DNA of 64,000 nucleotides from contig JADCBP010000011.1 of assembly GCA_020253445.1 (NCBI GenBank), forward strand, positions 1 to 64,000. Reading direction: 5' to 3'. The notes under the pieces are model-generated. The model was not told the DNA's origin and did no database searches. It saw only the letters and a list, made by a program, of their open reading frames with translations. Every line of letters begins with the position of its first letter. Within the stretch, counting starts at the first letter, position 1. This stretch comes from Methylobacterium sp. GTDB lineage: Bacteria; Pseudomonadota; Alphaproteobacteria; Rhizobiales; Beijerinckiaceae. This document shows, piece by piece, positions 1 to 8,435 of this stretch. A program made the translations under genes and the position numbers.

Positions 1-510
1 CTTCTCGGCGCGGGTCTTCATGCCGGCAGGATCGGAGCCGGCATCGGGCTCGGTGAGGCCGAAGCAGCCGATGAACTCGCCGGTCGCGAGCTTCGGCAGA
101 TACTTCATGCGCTGCTCTTCCGAGCCATAGGCGTAGATCGGATACATCACGAGGCTCGATTGCACGCTCATCATCGAGCGATAGCCCGAATCGATGCGCT
201 CCACCTCGCGCGCCACCAGACCGTAGCTCACATAGGACGCGCCGATGCCGCCATAGGCCTCGGGGATCGTCACGCCGAGCAGTCCGACCGCGCCCATTTC
301 GCGGAATATCGCGGGATCGGTTTGTTCGTTGAGATAGGCTTCCTGAACGCGCGGGGCCAGTTTTTCGGCAGCGAAGGCTGCCGCCGAATCACGGATCATC
401 CGCTCATCTTCGGTCAACTGTTCATCCAACAGGAACGGATCCGACCAATTGAGCGGGATCATGCCGCTCTTGGCGGATGGCGTCGTTCCCGATGAGGTGT
501 TCGAGGGCAT
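1..510 (-). CDS. gcdH: Glutaryl-CoA dehydrogenase, N-terminal part (cut by window edge)
   Basis: The first 170 residues of an acyl-CoA dehydrogenase are present; the C-terminal half lies outside the window. The opening [19 protein letters not shown] and the stretch ending [16 protein letters not shown] are characteristic of glutaryl-CoA dehydrogenase, which oxidises and decarboxylates glutaryl-CoA to crotonyl-CoA in lysine, tryptophan and benzoyl-CoA breakdown. The enzyme is a cytosolic FAD protein; the part seen is the N-terminal helical domain and the start of the middle beta domain. ATG at 510 is preceded by GGGAG at a suitable distance. A LysR gene diverges from it, the usual arrangement of gcdH with its regulator. 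A class III CoA transferase nearby (2618-3829) could supply glutaryl-CoA, but it belongs to a different transcription unit. Confidence 0.85.
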   Translation of the reverse strand, partial: MPSNTSSGTTPSAKSGMIPLNWSDPFLLDEQLTEDERMIRDSAAAFAAEKLAPRVQEAYLNEQTDPAIFREMGAVGLLGVTIPEAYGGIGASYVSYGLVAREVERIDSGYRSMMSVQSSLVMYPIYAYGSEEQRMKYLPKLATGEFIGCFGLTEPDAGSDPAGMKTRAEK

Positions 511-624
511 GGCGTGATCTCCCGCGGTTCAATGGACGTTGACCGATCACGCCGCTACTCGATGATGAAGGTCTTGCATAACAGGATTGTCACCTGACAT
601 GATGCATTGCATACATGGATAGCT
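511..624. promoter_or_regulatory. Divergent promoter region gcdH / LysR regulator
   Basis: This 114-base gap separates the divergent gcdH and LysR genes, so both promoters must lie here. TGCAT at 575-579 and ATGCA at 602-606 form an interrupted inverted repeat, followed by another TGCAT at 608-612. That is a possible LysR-type binding site. No convincing -35/-10 pair was identified. Confidence 0.35.
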
Positions 625-1509
625 ATGCGGCCAAGACGCTTCCTGCCCTCCATCAGCCTGCTCAACGCTTTCGAGGCGGTTGCCAGAACCGGCTCGACAG
701 CGACAGCCGCGCGTGAGCTTGGCCTGTCGCAAAGCACGGTCTCGCGACTGATCCAGAATCTCGAAGGACAGATCGGCTGCACGTTGTTCCACCGGCAACG
801 TCAGCGACTCGTTGTGACCGAGCCGGCTCGCGCTTATGCCCGCGACATCGCGCGAGCGCTCGACTTGATTCAGCGGGCGAGCCTGCAGGTCAGCACCAAT
901 CCCGGCGGTGGCGTGCTTTCGCTGGCGATCCTGCCCGCGCTCGGCACGCGCTGGCTGGCGCCAAGGCTCGGCTCGTTTCTCGGTGCCAATCCCGGTATCA
1001 CCGTCAATCTGGCGACGCGCCTGCGCCGTTTCAACTTCGAGAACGAGAGCTTCGATGCCGCGATCCATTTTGGCAAGAATGACTGGCTCGATGCAGGGCA
1101 TCTCAAGCTTTTCGATGAGACCGTCACGGCCTGTGCGACGCCGGCTTTCATCGAGCAACATGCGATACGGAACGTCGCCGATCTCGCGCATGTGCAATTG
1201 CTCCAGCTGGAGACGAGAAGACAGGCCTGGCATGCCTGGTTTGAGGCGCATGAACACCGAGCGGGCCGCACCTCCGGCATGCTCTTCGATCAGTTTGCCA
1301 CGATGACGCAGTCCGCCATCGCCGGGCTCGGCGTGGCGTTACTTCCGGATTATCTGGCCGATCTCGAGATTGAAGATGGGCGGCTGCTGCCACTGTTCAA
1401 GCGCGGCATTGCCACGGGCGGGGCCTATTGGCTGGTCTGGCCGCTCTCGCGCTCGGATTATCCGCCGCTTGAGGCATTTCGAACTTGGTTGGCCGCGCAA
1501 TGCGCATAA
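625..1509 (+). CDS. LysR-family transcriptional regulator (GcvA/GcdR-like)
   Basis: 294 residues with an N-terminal winged helix-turn-helix (about residues 10-66, core ARELGLSQSTVSRLIQNLE) and a C-terminal periplasmic-binding-protein-like effector domain (about 90-294). This is the normal LysR length. The frame stays open to a TTG at 607, but the ATG at 625 places the helix-turn-helix at the standard distance from the N-terminus and is preferred. It is divergent from gcdH, so control of glutaryl-CoA catabolism in the manner of GcdR is the likely role; that rests on position and family only. The effector is unknown. Confidence 0.8.
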   Translation: MRPRRFLPSISLLNAFEAVARTGSTATAARELGLSQSTVSRLIQNLEGQIGCTLFHRQRQRLVVTEPARAYARDIARALDLIQRASLQVSTNPGGGVLSLAILPALGTRWLAPRLGSFLGANPGITVNLATRLRRFNFENESFDAAIHFGKNDWLDAGHLKLFDETVTACATPAFIEQHAIRNVADLAHVQLLQLETRRQAWHAWFEAHEHRAGRTSGMLFDQFATMTQSAIAGLGVALLPDYLADLEIEDGRLLPLFKRGIATGGAYWLVWPLSRSDYPPLEAFRTWLAAQCA

Positions 1510-1649
1510 GTTTTACATTGACTGAGCGACCAAATGGCACCCGGTTTCCGAGAGTAAGCAAGCCTCGAAAAGAAAGAAGTCAGATCAGCGATATCAAGCA
1601 ATCACCGAACGGTGGCGCGTCGGGATCATGCTCGAGCGCAAGGGCACGG

Positions 1650-2621
1650 TCACGGATGAGAGATGACCGGGGGGGAGGTCAATCCTTGCCGCGGTTGCGG
1701 CGTGGTTGTGGCCCGAAGATTTTCGGAGCGGTCTCCACAGCGGCCGGCCGCACTGGTCAGTGGCAGGCCAAGCCGCAAGGATATCTCGCGCGCGGCGAGC
1801 ATGACAGCACGCGCGTCGAGTCCGGTCTCTATGCCGCAATCGGACAGCATCCGCACCATATCTTCCGTCGGATAATTGCCGGTTGCGGTTGGTGTGGCCA
1901 CGCCTCCGCCAATGCCGCATATTGCGGTTTCCAGCCAGTCGATGCCCGCCTCAAGCGCGCATAAAGTGTTGGCGGCCGCCATCCCGCCCATGTCATGCAC
2001 ATGGTAGCCCAGTTCAACGCCCGGCCAGCGCGCGCGAATGCGGCCAAAGCGGTCCTGCACTTCGCGCGGATGTTCGAGCCCCAGGCTTCCCGCCAGATAG
2101 ACAGAACGCACACCCGCCTCCCAGGCCGCATCAATGAGGCCGAGCACGCGGCTTTCGTCAATCGCGCCGTCATAAGGGCAGAAGAAGGCCATGCCGATTG
2201 CCAGCACGAAGCGGCATCCCGCTCCTCGCGCCACGTCATGGCTGGCGAGAGCCTGCGTGAGTGCATCAGTGAGCGTCATGTTCTGGTTGCGCGCGGTATA
2301 ACCCTCGCTTGCGGTGACCAGCCCTACGATCTCGTCGCAACCGGCTGCGACAGCGCGTTCGGCACCGCGCCTGTTGGGTGCGAGCCCGCGATACAAGGTG
2401 CCGGATCGGCGCATGATGCCGGCCATGACCGCATCAGCATCGGCGAGGTTCGGGATCGCCCGGGGCGAGACGAAGCCGGTGACCTCGATCGTGCCAAAGC
2501 CCAAGGCTGACAGCGTATCGACCAGCCAGATCTTCTCAGCGGTTGGAAGCGTGCGTGACAGGCTCTGCAAGCCGTCACGCGGCGCAACCTCTACGATGCG
2601 GACGCGGCGTGGAAATTTCAT
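1650..2621 (-). CDS. HMG-CoA-lyase-like protein of the DRE-TIM family, active-site Cys absent
   Basis: 323 residues of the HMGL/pyruvate carboxylase DRE-TIM barrel family. The N-terminal EVAPRDGLQ supplies the metal-binding Asp and the Arg of HMG-CoA lyase. YHVHDMGG gives the two metal-binding histidines, and ATGNYPTED gives the conserved Asn. The lyase signature normally reads GLGGCP at the mobile loop, but here it is GIGGGVATP, so the catalytic cysteine is missing. The protein may cleave a different hydroxyacyl-CoA, or act as an aldolase or synthase; this cannot be decided from sequence. Its ATG overlaps the stop of the CoA transferase (ATGA), making it the last gene of the operon that begins with the TRAP transporter. 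The C-terminal 25 residues are low in predicted structure. Confidence 0.7.
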   Translation of the reverse strand: MKFPRRVRIVEVAPRDGLQSLSRTLPTAEKIWLVDTLSALGFGTIEVTGFVSPRAIPNLADADAVMAGIMRRSGTLYRGLAPNRRGAERAVAAGCDEIVGLVTASEGYTARNQNMTLTDALTQALASHDVARGAGCRFVLAIGMAFFCPYDGAIDESRVLGLIDAAWEAGVRSVYLAGSLGLEHPREVQDRFGRIRARWPGVELGYHVHDMGGMAAANTLCALEAGIDWLETAICGIGGGVATPTATGNYPTEDMVRMLSDCGIETGLDARAVMLAAREISLRLGLPLTSAAGRCGDRSENLRATTTPQPRQGLTSPPVISHP

Positions 2622-3829
2622 GATCGATCTGGCAGGAGGCCAGCCTCACGCAGTTCCTTCTCGTCAAGGCCCAGCTTGCCGATCAGGATTTCCGCACCGT
2701 GTTGACCCACGCTCGGACCGGGCTGACGCACCTCTTGTGGCGTGCGTTGCATGTGTCCTGCCGGTGCCTGCATTCTCAGCGGCCCGAGTTCCGGGTCATC
2801 CACGCGGATGACATTCCCCCGCGCGGCGATATGCGGATCATCAAGAATGTCCGCCACGGAGTTGACGGGTGCGACGACGGCATCGGCATTTTCCAGCTTC
2901 TCAATCAAAACCGCTCGATCAAACTGTTCGATGCCGCCCTGAATCAGCGCATCAAGGGCCTCGACATTGGCCACACGGTCGCGATTGGTGGCGAAGCGGG
3001 GGTCTTCTCTGAGCGCGCCCAAATCCAGCGCCTCACAAAGGCGTTCGAAGGAGCGATCAGAACTGGCCGAAAGGGTCACCCAGCGCTGATCGCGTGTCCG
3101 GTAGACATTGCGTGGCGCAACCCAAGGCAGACGGCTGCCGCTGCGCTCCTGCACTCGTCCATTTTGGTCGTAATCAATGACAAAAGGACCGAGCATGGCG
3201 AACATTGTGTCATAGAGCGCAAGATCGACGATCTGTCCGCAGCCGCTGCGCCGCGCCTCATGAACAGCGGCGAGCCCCAGCAGGGCCCCCATCACGCCGG
3301 AGCTTGAATCAGCGAGGCCGAAGGCGGGGAGCATGGGTGGCCTGTCCGGATCACCCGAAATATAAGCCGCGCCTGCGAAGCCTTCCAATGCCGTGCCGAA
3401 ACCGGGCTTTTGGGAATGGGGTCCCTGTTGGCCATAGCCGGTGACGCGCAGCATGACGAGACGCGGATTGATCGCCCGGAGCTGTTCAAAGCCAAGGCCC
3501 CATTTCTCCATCGTGCCAGGCCGATAATTCTCCACAATCAGATCAGCATCCTTCACGAGACGCCGGATGATCTCTTGCCCGAGCGGCGTACGCAGATCGG
3601 CGCAGACTGACCGCTTGTTGCGATTGATCACTTTGGCATAGAGGCCCACGCCATTGCGTGCGCTACCCCAGGCACGGAGTTCGTCGCCGGTGCCGGGCCG
3701 CTCGACCTTGATCACGTCCGCACCAAGGTCACCGAGATGCATGGATATGGAGGGGGCAGCGAGAAAATTCGATGCATCGATCACCTTAACATCCGCGAGG
3801 CATCCTTGCCTCGGCTGCGATTGTTTCAT
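2618..3829 (-). CDS. Class III (CaiB/BaiF family) CoA transferase
   Basis: 403 residues, the usual length for the family. The N-terminal LADVKVIDASNFLAAP and GDLGADVIKVERPGTGD, and the later NRNKRSVCADLR and ENYRPGTMEKWGLG, are family hallmarks. Asp174 within LADSSSG appears to match the catalytic Asp of formyl-CoA transferase. Such enzymes move CoA from one acyl group (often succinyl-CoA) to a free carboxylate in the cytosol. The frame is open further upstream, but the ATG at 3829 overlaps the GntR stop as ATGA and directly precedes the conserved start of the fold, so it is chosen. Between a regulator and an HMG-CoA-lyase-like protein, it probably activates the pathway acid for cleavage. The acid could be glutarate, given gcdH nearby, but nothing here proves that. 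Confidence 0.85.
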   Translation of the reverse strand: MKQSQPRQGCLADVKVIDASNFLAAPSISMHLGDLGADVIKVERPGTGDELRAWGSARNGVGLYAKVINRNKRSVCADLRTPLGQEIIRRLVKDADLIVENYRPGTMEKWGLGFEQLRAINPRLVMLRVTGYGQQGPHSQKPGFGTALEGFAGAAYISGDPDRPPMLPAFGLADSSSGVMGALLGLAAVHEARRSGCGQIVDLALYDTMFAMLGPFVIDYDQNGRVQERSGSRLPWVAPRNVYRTRDQRWVTLSASSDRSFERLCEALDLGALREDPRFATNRDRVANVEALDALIQGGIEQFDRAVLIEKLENADAVVAPVNSVADILDDPHIAARGNVIRVDDPELGPLRMQAPAGHMQRTPQEVRQPGPSVGQHGAEILIGKLGLDEKELREAGLLPDRS

Positions 3830-4575
3830 GATCCGGCCTTCTTCTGCTGAAGATGTGCAATGATGTTCTGTGAAGGGCTCAGGCCCGGCGGTGGGGCGCA
3901 TTGCAGGGCCCGAAACCCGCTCTCGATAATGATGTGGCGCACCAGCGCTTCGGCGTCGTCGGGCGAGCCGCTGCGCAACACTTCGACAAAACTTTCGTGG
4001 TTCTTCAGAACCTGTTCGGGTGAGGTATCATAGGCAGGGTTCATGCGCTGCATGAAGAGCCGCAGCAGCACATTGATGTTGCTCCATGCTTTCAGCAACA
4101 TCGGGTTGTCGGCAGCCTTGACGATGGTTTCGTGAAACACAGTATCCAGCTGGCGCCAGCGAGCGGATTTGCCGTTCTTTGCTTCCTGCTCCATGCGCTT
4201 CGCAACTTTCGCTATTTGGGCGAGAGCGGAGGGGGAGCGTCGCCCCGCGACCAACCTCGCCGCCATGCTTTCGATCGTGGCGCGCATCACGATCATGGCG
4301 GCAATCTCATCGCTGTCGAGCTTTCGAACATAGGCGCCTCGATCATCGCGGATTTCCAACAGCCCGTCGGCGGCAAGGGTCTTGACCGCCTCGCGCAACG
4401 TCGCTCGGCTCACTCCCAAGCGTTCGGACATGTTGACTTCGAGGATGCGGTCTCCCGGACGCAACTCGCCCTCGCGAATGGCCTTGGCCAAAGCATCGGC
4501 CACCGCGCTGCTGAGCGATTGGCGCTTCAAACGACCGAGCCCGGCATGGGGCCCTATCTCGTGCTCTTGGTCCAT
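3826..4575 (-). CDS. GntR-family regulator with FCD effector domain
   Basis: 249 residues. The winged helix-turn-helix spans about residues 20-85 (LRPGDRILEVNMSERLGVS, then RATLREAVKTLAADGLLEI). An all-helical FCD domain follows (about 95-220), with the expected metal-binding residues spread through VFHETI, KNHESFVEVL and VRHIIIESG. FCD regulators usually repress catabolic genes and release DNA on binding a carboxylate or acyl-CoA. The gene sits inside the minus-strand catabolic operon, 45 bases after the amidase and coupled by ATGA to the CoA transferase. It therefore probably controls its own operon. No operator could be assigned. Confidence 0.85.
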   Translation of the reverse strand: MDQEHEIGPHAGLGRLKRQSLSSAVADALAKAIREGELRPGDRILEVNMSERLGVSRATLREAVKTLAADGLLEIRDDRGAYVRKLDSDEIAAMIVMRATIESMAARLVAGRRSPSALAQIAKVAKRMEQEAKNGKSARWRQLDTVFHETIVKAADNPMLLKAWSNINVLLRLFMQRMNPAYDTSPEQVLKNHESFVEVLRSGSPDDAEALVRHIIIESGFRALQCAPPPGLSPSQNIIAHLQQKKAGS

Positions 4576-4620
4576 GAGGTCTTCCTGCTTGTCAATTCCG
4601 GCCCATGAATTGTCACGCCC

Positions 4621-5964
4621 TCATGCCACAGCTTTCGGACGCCGGAGATGATAATCGGTTTCCTGCTGGAAAGCATGGCCGAGGGCGAGCAATCCCGCCT
4701 CGCCCCACCAGGGTCCGATGAGCTGCATCCCGAGCGGTAGCCCATCACGTGTGAAGCCGCAGGGCACGGAAAGGGCAGGCACCTCGGCGAAGGACCACAC
4801 AAAGGTGAAGCGAGTTAGATCCTTCGTTGCCGCGATCATCGCTTGGCTCTGCTGGGCAAGCGGGGCCGGACCTTTCACGGTGGGCGTGAGCACCGCATCG
4901 ACGGATGCGAAGGTTTCCGCGACACTTCGCATCCAGCGCTCCTTGGCCCGCATGGCGTGGGCATAATCCCTCCCCGATGCGTTGTAACCGATCATCATGC
5001 GCTCGCGGATGTCAGCGCCTAGCCCCGATTGTGGGTTCTCCAGCGCGGCGCGATGGAAATCCGCGGCATCTGAGAGCAACATCGGGGTCATAACTGCTTG
5101 GATTTTTTCCGCTTCGGGCAAATCGATCGGCCTTATCTCAGCGCCCAGAGAGGTGTAGAGCGCGAAGGCCTGCTCCATGAGCCGACCGAGATCAGGGTCG
5201 AGGTCATCGAAGAAGAAGCGTTTCGGCACACCGATCCGCACACCTCTCACGTCACGCGTCACGGCGGTGAGGAAGCTTTCAACCGGCTGCCGCACGGAAA
5301 TCGGATCGGCCGGATCATATCCGGCAATCGCTTCATAAATGGCCGCCACCGTCGTAACGTCGTAGGAAAGAGGTCCGATTGTATCGAAGCGAGGGCTAAC
5401 CGGGGTTGAGCCGGTATTCGGAACGCGGCCAACGGTTGGGCGCAAGCCAACCACGCCATTCAGCGCGGCGGGAATGCGGATGGAGCCGCCCGTGTCCGAG
5501 CCGAGAGAGGCCGCGCACATCCCTGCTGCGACACTGGCACCCGAACCGCCGCTCGATCCGCCTGGAATGCGCTCGGGATCCCATGGATTCCGGCAAGGGC
5601 CGTGGTGCGGATTCTGCGTGGTGCCGCCAAACGCGAATTCATGCAGGTTCACTTTTCCAAGGACAATCGCTCCGGCTGTGGCGAGACGGGCGCTAACCGT
5701 CGCATCGTGGTTTGGCAGGGTGTGGAATTCAGCGGCGGAGCCGCATGTCGTCGGCAGGCCCGCGACATCGATATTGTCCTTGATCGACACGACACATCCA
5801 CCGGCCGCCGAGAGCATCCGCCCAGCGTCAAGAGCGGCATCAACCAGTGCCGCGTCGCGGCGCGCGCGGTCGGCGGCAATGGTAATGAAGGCGCGCAGTT
5901 TTCCATCCTGCGCCTTGATCGCAGCAAGATTCTGCTCGACAGCCTGACGCGTGGGTCCTGTCAT
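4621..5964 (-). CDS. Amidase-signature family hydrolase
   Basis: 447 residues of the amidase signature family (GatA/AtzE/AtzF fold). Lys62 in SIKDNIDVAG, the glycine/serine loop PGGSSGGSGAS with the cis-Ser at 137-138, and Ser161 in GSDTGGSIRIP form an intact Ser-cisSer-Lys triad. The enzyme should hydrolyse a carboxamide or a related C-N bond in the cytosol and release ammonia; the substrate is unknown. The frame extends upstream, but that part is antisense-like filler over the neighbouring gene. ATG 5964 overlaps the previous stop as ATGA and begins at the natural start of the domain. Its place in an operon with a TRAP importer, AtuA/DUF4387 and a CoA transferase suggests the imported compound contains an amide or produces one. 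Confidence 0.85.
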   Translation of the reverse strand: MTGPTRQAVEQNLAAIKAQDGKLRAFITIAADRARRDAALVDAALDAGRMLSAAGGCVVSIKDNIDVAGLPTTCGSAAEFHTLPNHDATVSARLATAGAIVLGKVNLHEFAFGGTTQNPHHGPCRNPWDPERIPGGSSGGSGASVAAGMCAASLGSDTGGSIRIPAALNGVVGLRPTVGRVPNTGSTPVSPRFDTIGPLSYDVTTVAAIYEAIAGYDPADPISVRQPVESFLTAVTRDVRGVRIGVPKRFFFDDLDPDLGRLMEQAFALYTSLGAEIRPIDLPEAEKIQAVMTPMLLSDAADFHRAALENPQSGLGADIRERMMIGYNASGRDYAHAMRAKERWMRSVAETFASVDAVLTPTVKGPAPLAQQSQAMIAATKDLTRFTFVWSFAEVPALSVPCGFTRDGLPLGMQLIGPWWGEAGLLALGHAFQQETDYHLRRPKAVA

Positions 5965-6701
5965 CTTCGGGTCTCCATGGTGGCTTGCTTGCAACGCGCG
6001 ACGCAAAGCCCAGTGAGAAGCATCTCGCTGATGCGCTGGTTGAACCGATCGAGCGCCGTTTCCATTGTCTTCGGCAGGTCGGTGTTCTCCGGGCGCGGTG
6101 GAAGTGCCGCCAACTTGGCATGGGCGGCACGGAAATCGGGAAGCGCAACGAGTTGCGCAATCGGCGCTTCTGCCGCGCGCAGAAAGTCGGGTTCCAGTGC
6201 GAGGTGCACCCACATTGTCGGTCTGATGCCGGTTGTCGCACCCGGACCCGCCGCAGCGAGCCGGTCCACAATCTCGCGCAGGCAAATGGGCAGTTCCGAA
6301 AAACGCGGCACCGGTGGAATGGATGTCGGCGCGTCAGGCAGGACCGGGTTTGCCTCTGTCGTGAAGGCGCAGCCCATCACCATCCGCACCATCGCGAGGT
6401 TCATGCTGTTGCCACGCTCGTAGCTTGCAAGGATGCCACGCGCTATCTCTCCCTGTGGCAGTGAGGGCAGGGGCGGGCAGCGATCGGCGAGGGTTCGCGC
6501 CGTATGGTGGAGCCTGGCCGCCTGTGCATTCAGCGCAGGAAGCCTTGTCTTCACGCGCTGCCAACTCTCTTCGAGATGGCCGAGCGCGGCCAGATGGCGC
6601 CAGATGAGGTTCACGACGGGCAGGCCCAAGCGCTGGCGGATCTCGGCATAAGAGCGGGCAATGTCACCCGTTGCCTCGTGCTCCGGGATTTCGCTGATCA
6701 T
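5961..6701 (-). CDS. DehI-like (haloacid dehalogenase DehI family) protein
   Basis: 246 residues, rich in Ala and Leu and predicted all-helical. The N-terminal pattern (IPEHEATGDIARSYAEIR, then VVNLIWRHLAALGHLEESW) and a second weaker copy of the same helix arrangement near residues 140-200 (RPTMWVHLALEPDFLRAA) resemble the DehI family. That family contains cofactor-independent 2-haloacid dehalogenases built of two pseudo-repeats, together with many members of unknown activity. I cannot identify the DehI catalytic Asp with confidence, so dehalogenase activity is not claimed. Both ends overlap neighbours by ATGA, so it is translated together with DUF4387 and the amidase and is an integral part of this operon. 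Confidence 0.5.
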   Translation of the reverse strand: MISEIPEHEATGDIARSYAEIRQRLGLPVVNLIWRHLAALGHLEESWQRVKTRLPALNAQAARLHHTARTLADRCPPLPSLPQGEIARGILASYERGNSMNLAMVRMVMGCAFTTEANPVLPDAPTSIPPVPRFSELPICLREIVDRLAAAGPGATTGIRPTMWVHLALEPDFLRAAEAPIAQLVALPDFRAAHAKLAALPPRPENTDLPKTMETALDRFNQRISEMLLTGLCVARCKQATMETRR

Positions 6702-7015
6702 GACACCATCGATACAGGCAGGGTCAGAAGCGGGGCGTGCTGTTGAGCGCCATAGACATCTGTGTCGAAGCGCGCACCCGAGGGGTGAGGCCGGTACATG
6801 GAAAATTTCACGGCTCGCGCCATCGGATAATAAGCGAAATCGAGGATCTCATTGGCGGAGACACCATAAAGGCGCGCGACGGTCTGACTGGTGAGCGTGT
6901 CTGAACGCCTTACCCGATCGAGCGTCTCTTCATCGGGAAAGATGATGTCGAAGGTCACGAGGAAAGGCCCGGCATTCTTGCTGCGTATCACTCGCGCAAT
7001 TTCGGAGAGGATCAT
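6698..7015 (-). CDS. DUF4387 domain protein, partner of AtuA-like protein
   Basis: 105 residues, a single small alpha/beta domain. The segments LSEIARVIRSKNAGPFLVTFD and FPDEETLDRVRRSDTLT, with ANEILDFAYYPMARAVKFS near the C-terminus, match the DUF4387 pattern. These proteins are found next to AtuA/DUF1446 proteins, as here, where the two genes overlap by ATGA. No activity is established for the family. The constant pairing suggests a small subunit or substrate-channelling partner of the AtuA-like protein. No signal peptide or membrane segment is visible. Confidence 0.7.
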   Translation of the reverse strand: MILSEIARVIRSKNAGPFLVTFDIIFPDEETLDRVRRSDTLTSQTVARLYGVSANEILDFAYYPMARAVKFSMYRPHPSGARFDTDVYGAQQHAPLLTLPVSMVS

Positions 7016-8400
7016 GGCAGAACCTCGGTGGTGAAAGGAAAGGCGGCGGCCGGGTCATCAATCTCCATCAGGTGATAGATGTTGAACTCATAGACCGGGC
7101 CTGCGGGCAGATCGGCTGGAGAGAAGGGGAAGGCAAGATTGCCCGCCGTGGCGATGCGGCCCGGATATGCCCAATGCAGCGTCAGGCTCCGCGCCATCGC
7201 GCAGACCGTTTCCGCCAACTCGGCTGTTTTCGCCACGACGTCGATGACAAGGCCGATCTCGTGACCGGGCATCGGCGTTGGCTCAAGCGGTCCCATGACG
7301 CCGTCGCGTCCGTAGAAGCGGAAGCGCAAATCAAAGCTGTCCATGGCCACCGTGCTGCCGAGATTGGCGACGAGACGAGAGCGCACGCCTTCGGCAACCG
7401 CATCAAGCTGACGGATCATCAACGGGTCGCGAATGCCCGCGATCGCAATATGGCGGTAGCCTGCAAGGCGCGCGCCTTCGAGCTTCACCGTGTGACGTGG
7501 CGCAGGATGGAAGCGGCTGCCAGTGACGGTCACGCGATCCGTCCCCAGAGGTTCGAAACACGTTTCTTTCAGATCGACCGTGCCGCCCGGTCCGGGCAGC
7601 CAGACGGGATTGCTCTTCTCGTAAAGCGTATGCGCGCCGACTGACTCAACCGTGCAGGCTTTGCGCGCATGGGGTGTCTCGACAATGAAGCTCGTCCCTT
7701 CGAGCCGCCCCATCAAAAGGTCCGAGCCCTCGACAGGCACAGCTGCCTGACCACCACATTCGAGGATCTTGCCGAGGTGAAAAGACAGGCCGCGGTCATG
7801 GCCCAGCAGCACGGGATAGGCTGCCACATTCGCCACGTCCCATGCGCGTCCACACAACAGAATGTCGCAACCATCTGCGAGTGCCGCCACCATTGGTTCG
7901 ATGCCAATCTGCGCGACCACATGGGTTGCTTCCTCGATATCGGCATCGGTGAGATCGCGCCGCGTCTCGAAGCGACGGATGCGCCCCTCCGACAACGCCT
8001 TCTTGAGGGTGGGCTTTGAAAGTTCGGTGTCGATCAGGCCAAGCTTAAGCGGACCCAGTCCTTGTTCAGCGACCACCTTTCGAAGGATCGATGCCACAAA
8101 TTCGAGCTGGCCCGCCGTGCCGGCCCCGCCTGCCGAACCGATCACAACCTTCGCCTTCTGCCGCCGCGCAGCCGGCAGCAGGAAGTCGAGATCGCGCTTG
8201 ACCATCGTTTCGCTGACGAAGGGACGTCCGCTGCCCAGATAATAGGGGCCTGGATCCGTGGAGCCCGCATCAATGGCGAGCAGAGCGAAGCCACGACGTT
8301 CGGCCTCCTCAAGAGAAGCGAGGGGAAAGCCGTAGCCGAGCATCCCATGTGACAAAATCGAAACAGAAGGCGGTTCCACGCTTCTTGCCGGGTCTTGCAT
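7012..8400 (-). CDS. AtuA family (DUF1446) acyclic terpene utilisation-like protein
   Basis: 462 residues. LAIDAGSTDPGPYYLGSG near the N-terminus, VVIGSAGGAGT, and the central GCDILLCGRAWDVANVAAYP are typical of the AtuA/DUF1446 family. The family is named after a gene of the Pseudomonas citronellol/geraniol operon, but its chemistry is poorly defined. It is cytosolic, with no signal sequence. It lies 35 bases after the TRAP large permease and overlaps DUF4387. Here it sits with an amidase and a CoA transferase rather than with a geranyl-CoA carboxylase, so terpene use should not be assumed. Confidence 0.75.
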   Translation of the reverse strand: MQDPARSVEPPSVSILSHGMLGYGFPLASLEEAERRGFALLAIDAGSTDPGPYYLGSGRPFVSETMVKRDLDFLLPAARRQKAKVVIGSAGGAGTAGQLEFVASILRKVVAEQGLGPLKLGLIDTELSKPTLKKALSEGRIRRFETRRDLTDADIEEATHVVAQIGIEPMVAALADGCDILLCGRAWDVANVAAYPVLLGHDRGLSFHLGKILECGGQAAVPVEGSDLLMGRLEGTSFIVETPHARKACTVESVGAHTLYEKSNPVWLPGPGGTVDLKETCFEPLGTDRVTVTGSRFHPAPRHTVKLEGARLAGYRHIAIAGIRDPLMIRQLDAVAEGVRSRLVANLGSTVAMDSFDLRFRFYGRDGVMGPLEPTPMPGHEIGLVIDVVAKTAELAETVCAMARSLTLHWAYPGRIATAGNLAFPFSPADLPAGPVYEFNIYHLMEIDDPAAAFPFTTEVLP

Positions 8401-8435
8401 CTCTTGAATCCTGAAAAGGGTCGGATGACCTTTGG

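Noticed and set aside
7012-8400. Assignment of the operon to terpene degradation through AtuA
   Set aside because: No geranyl-CoA carboxylase, citronellol dehydrogenase or other atu gene is present.
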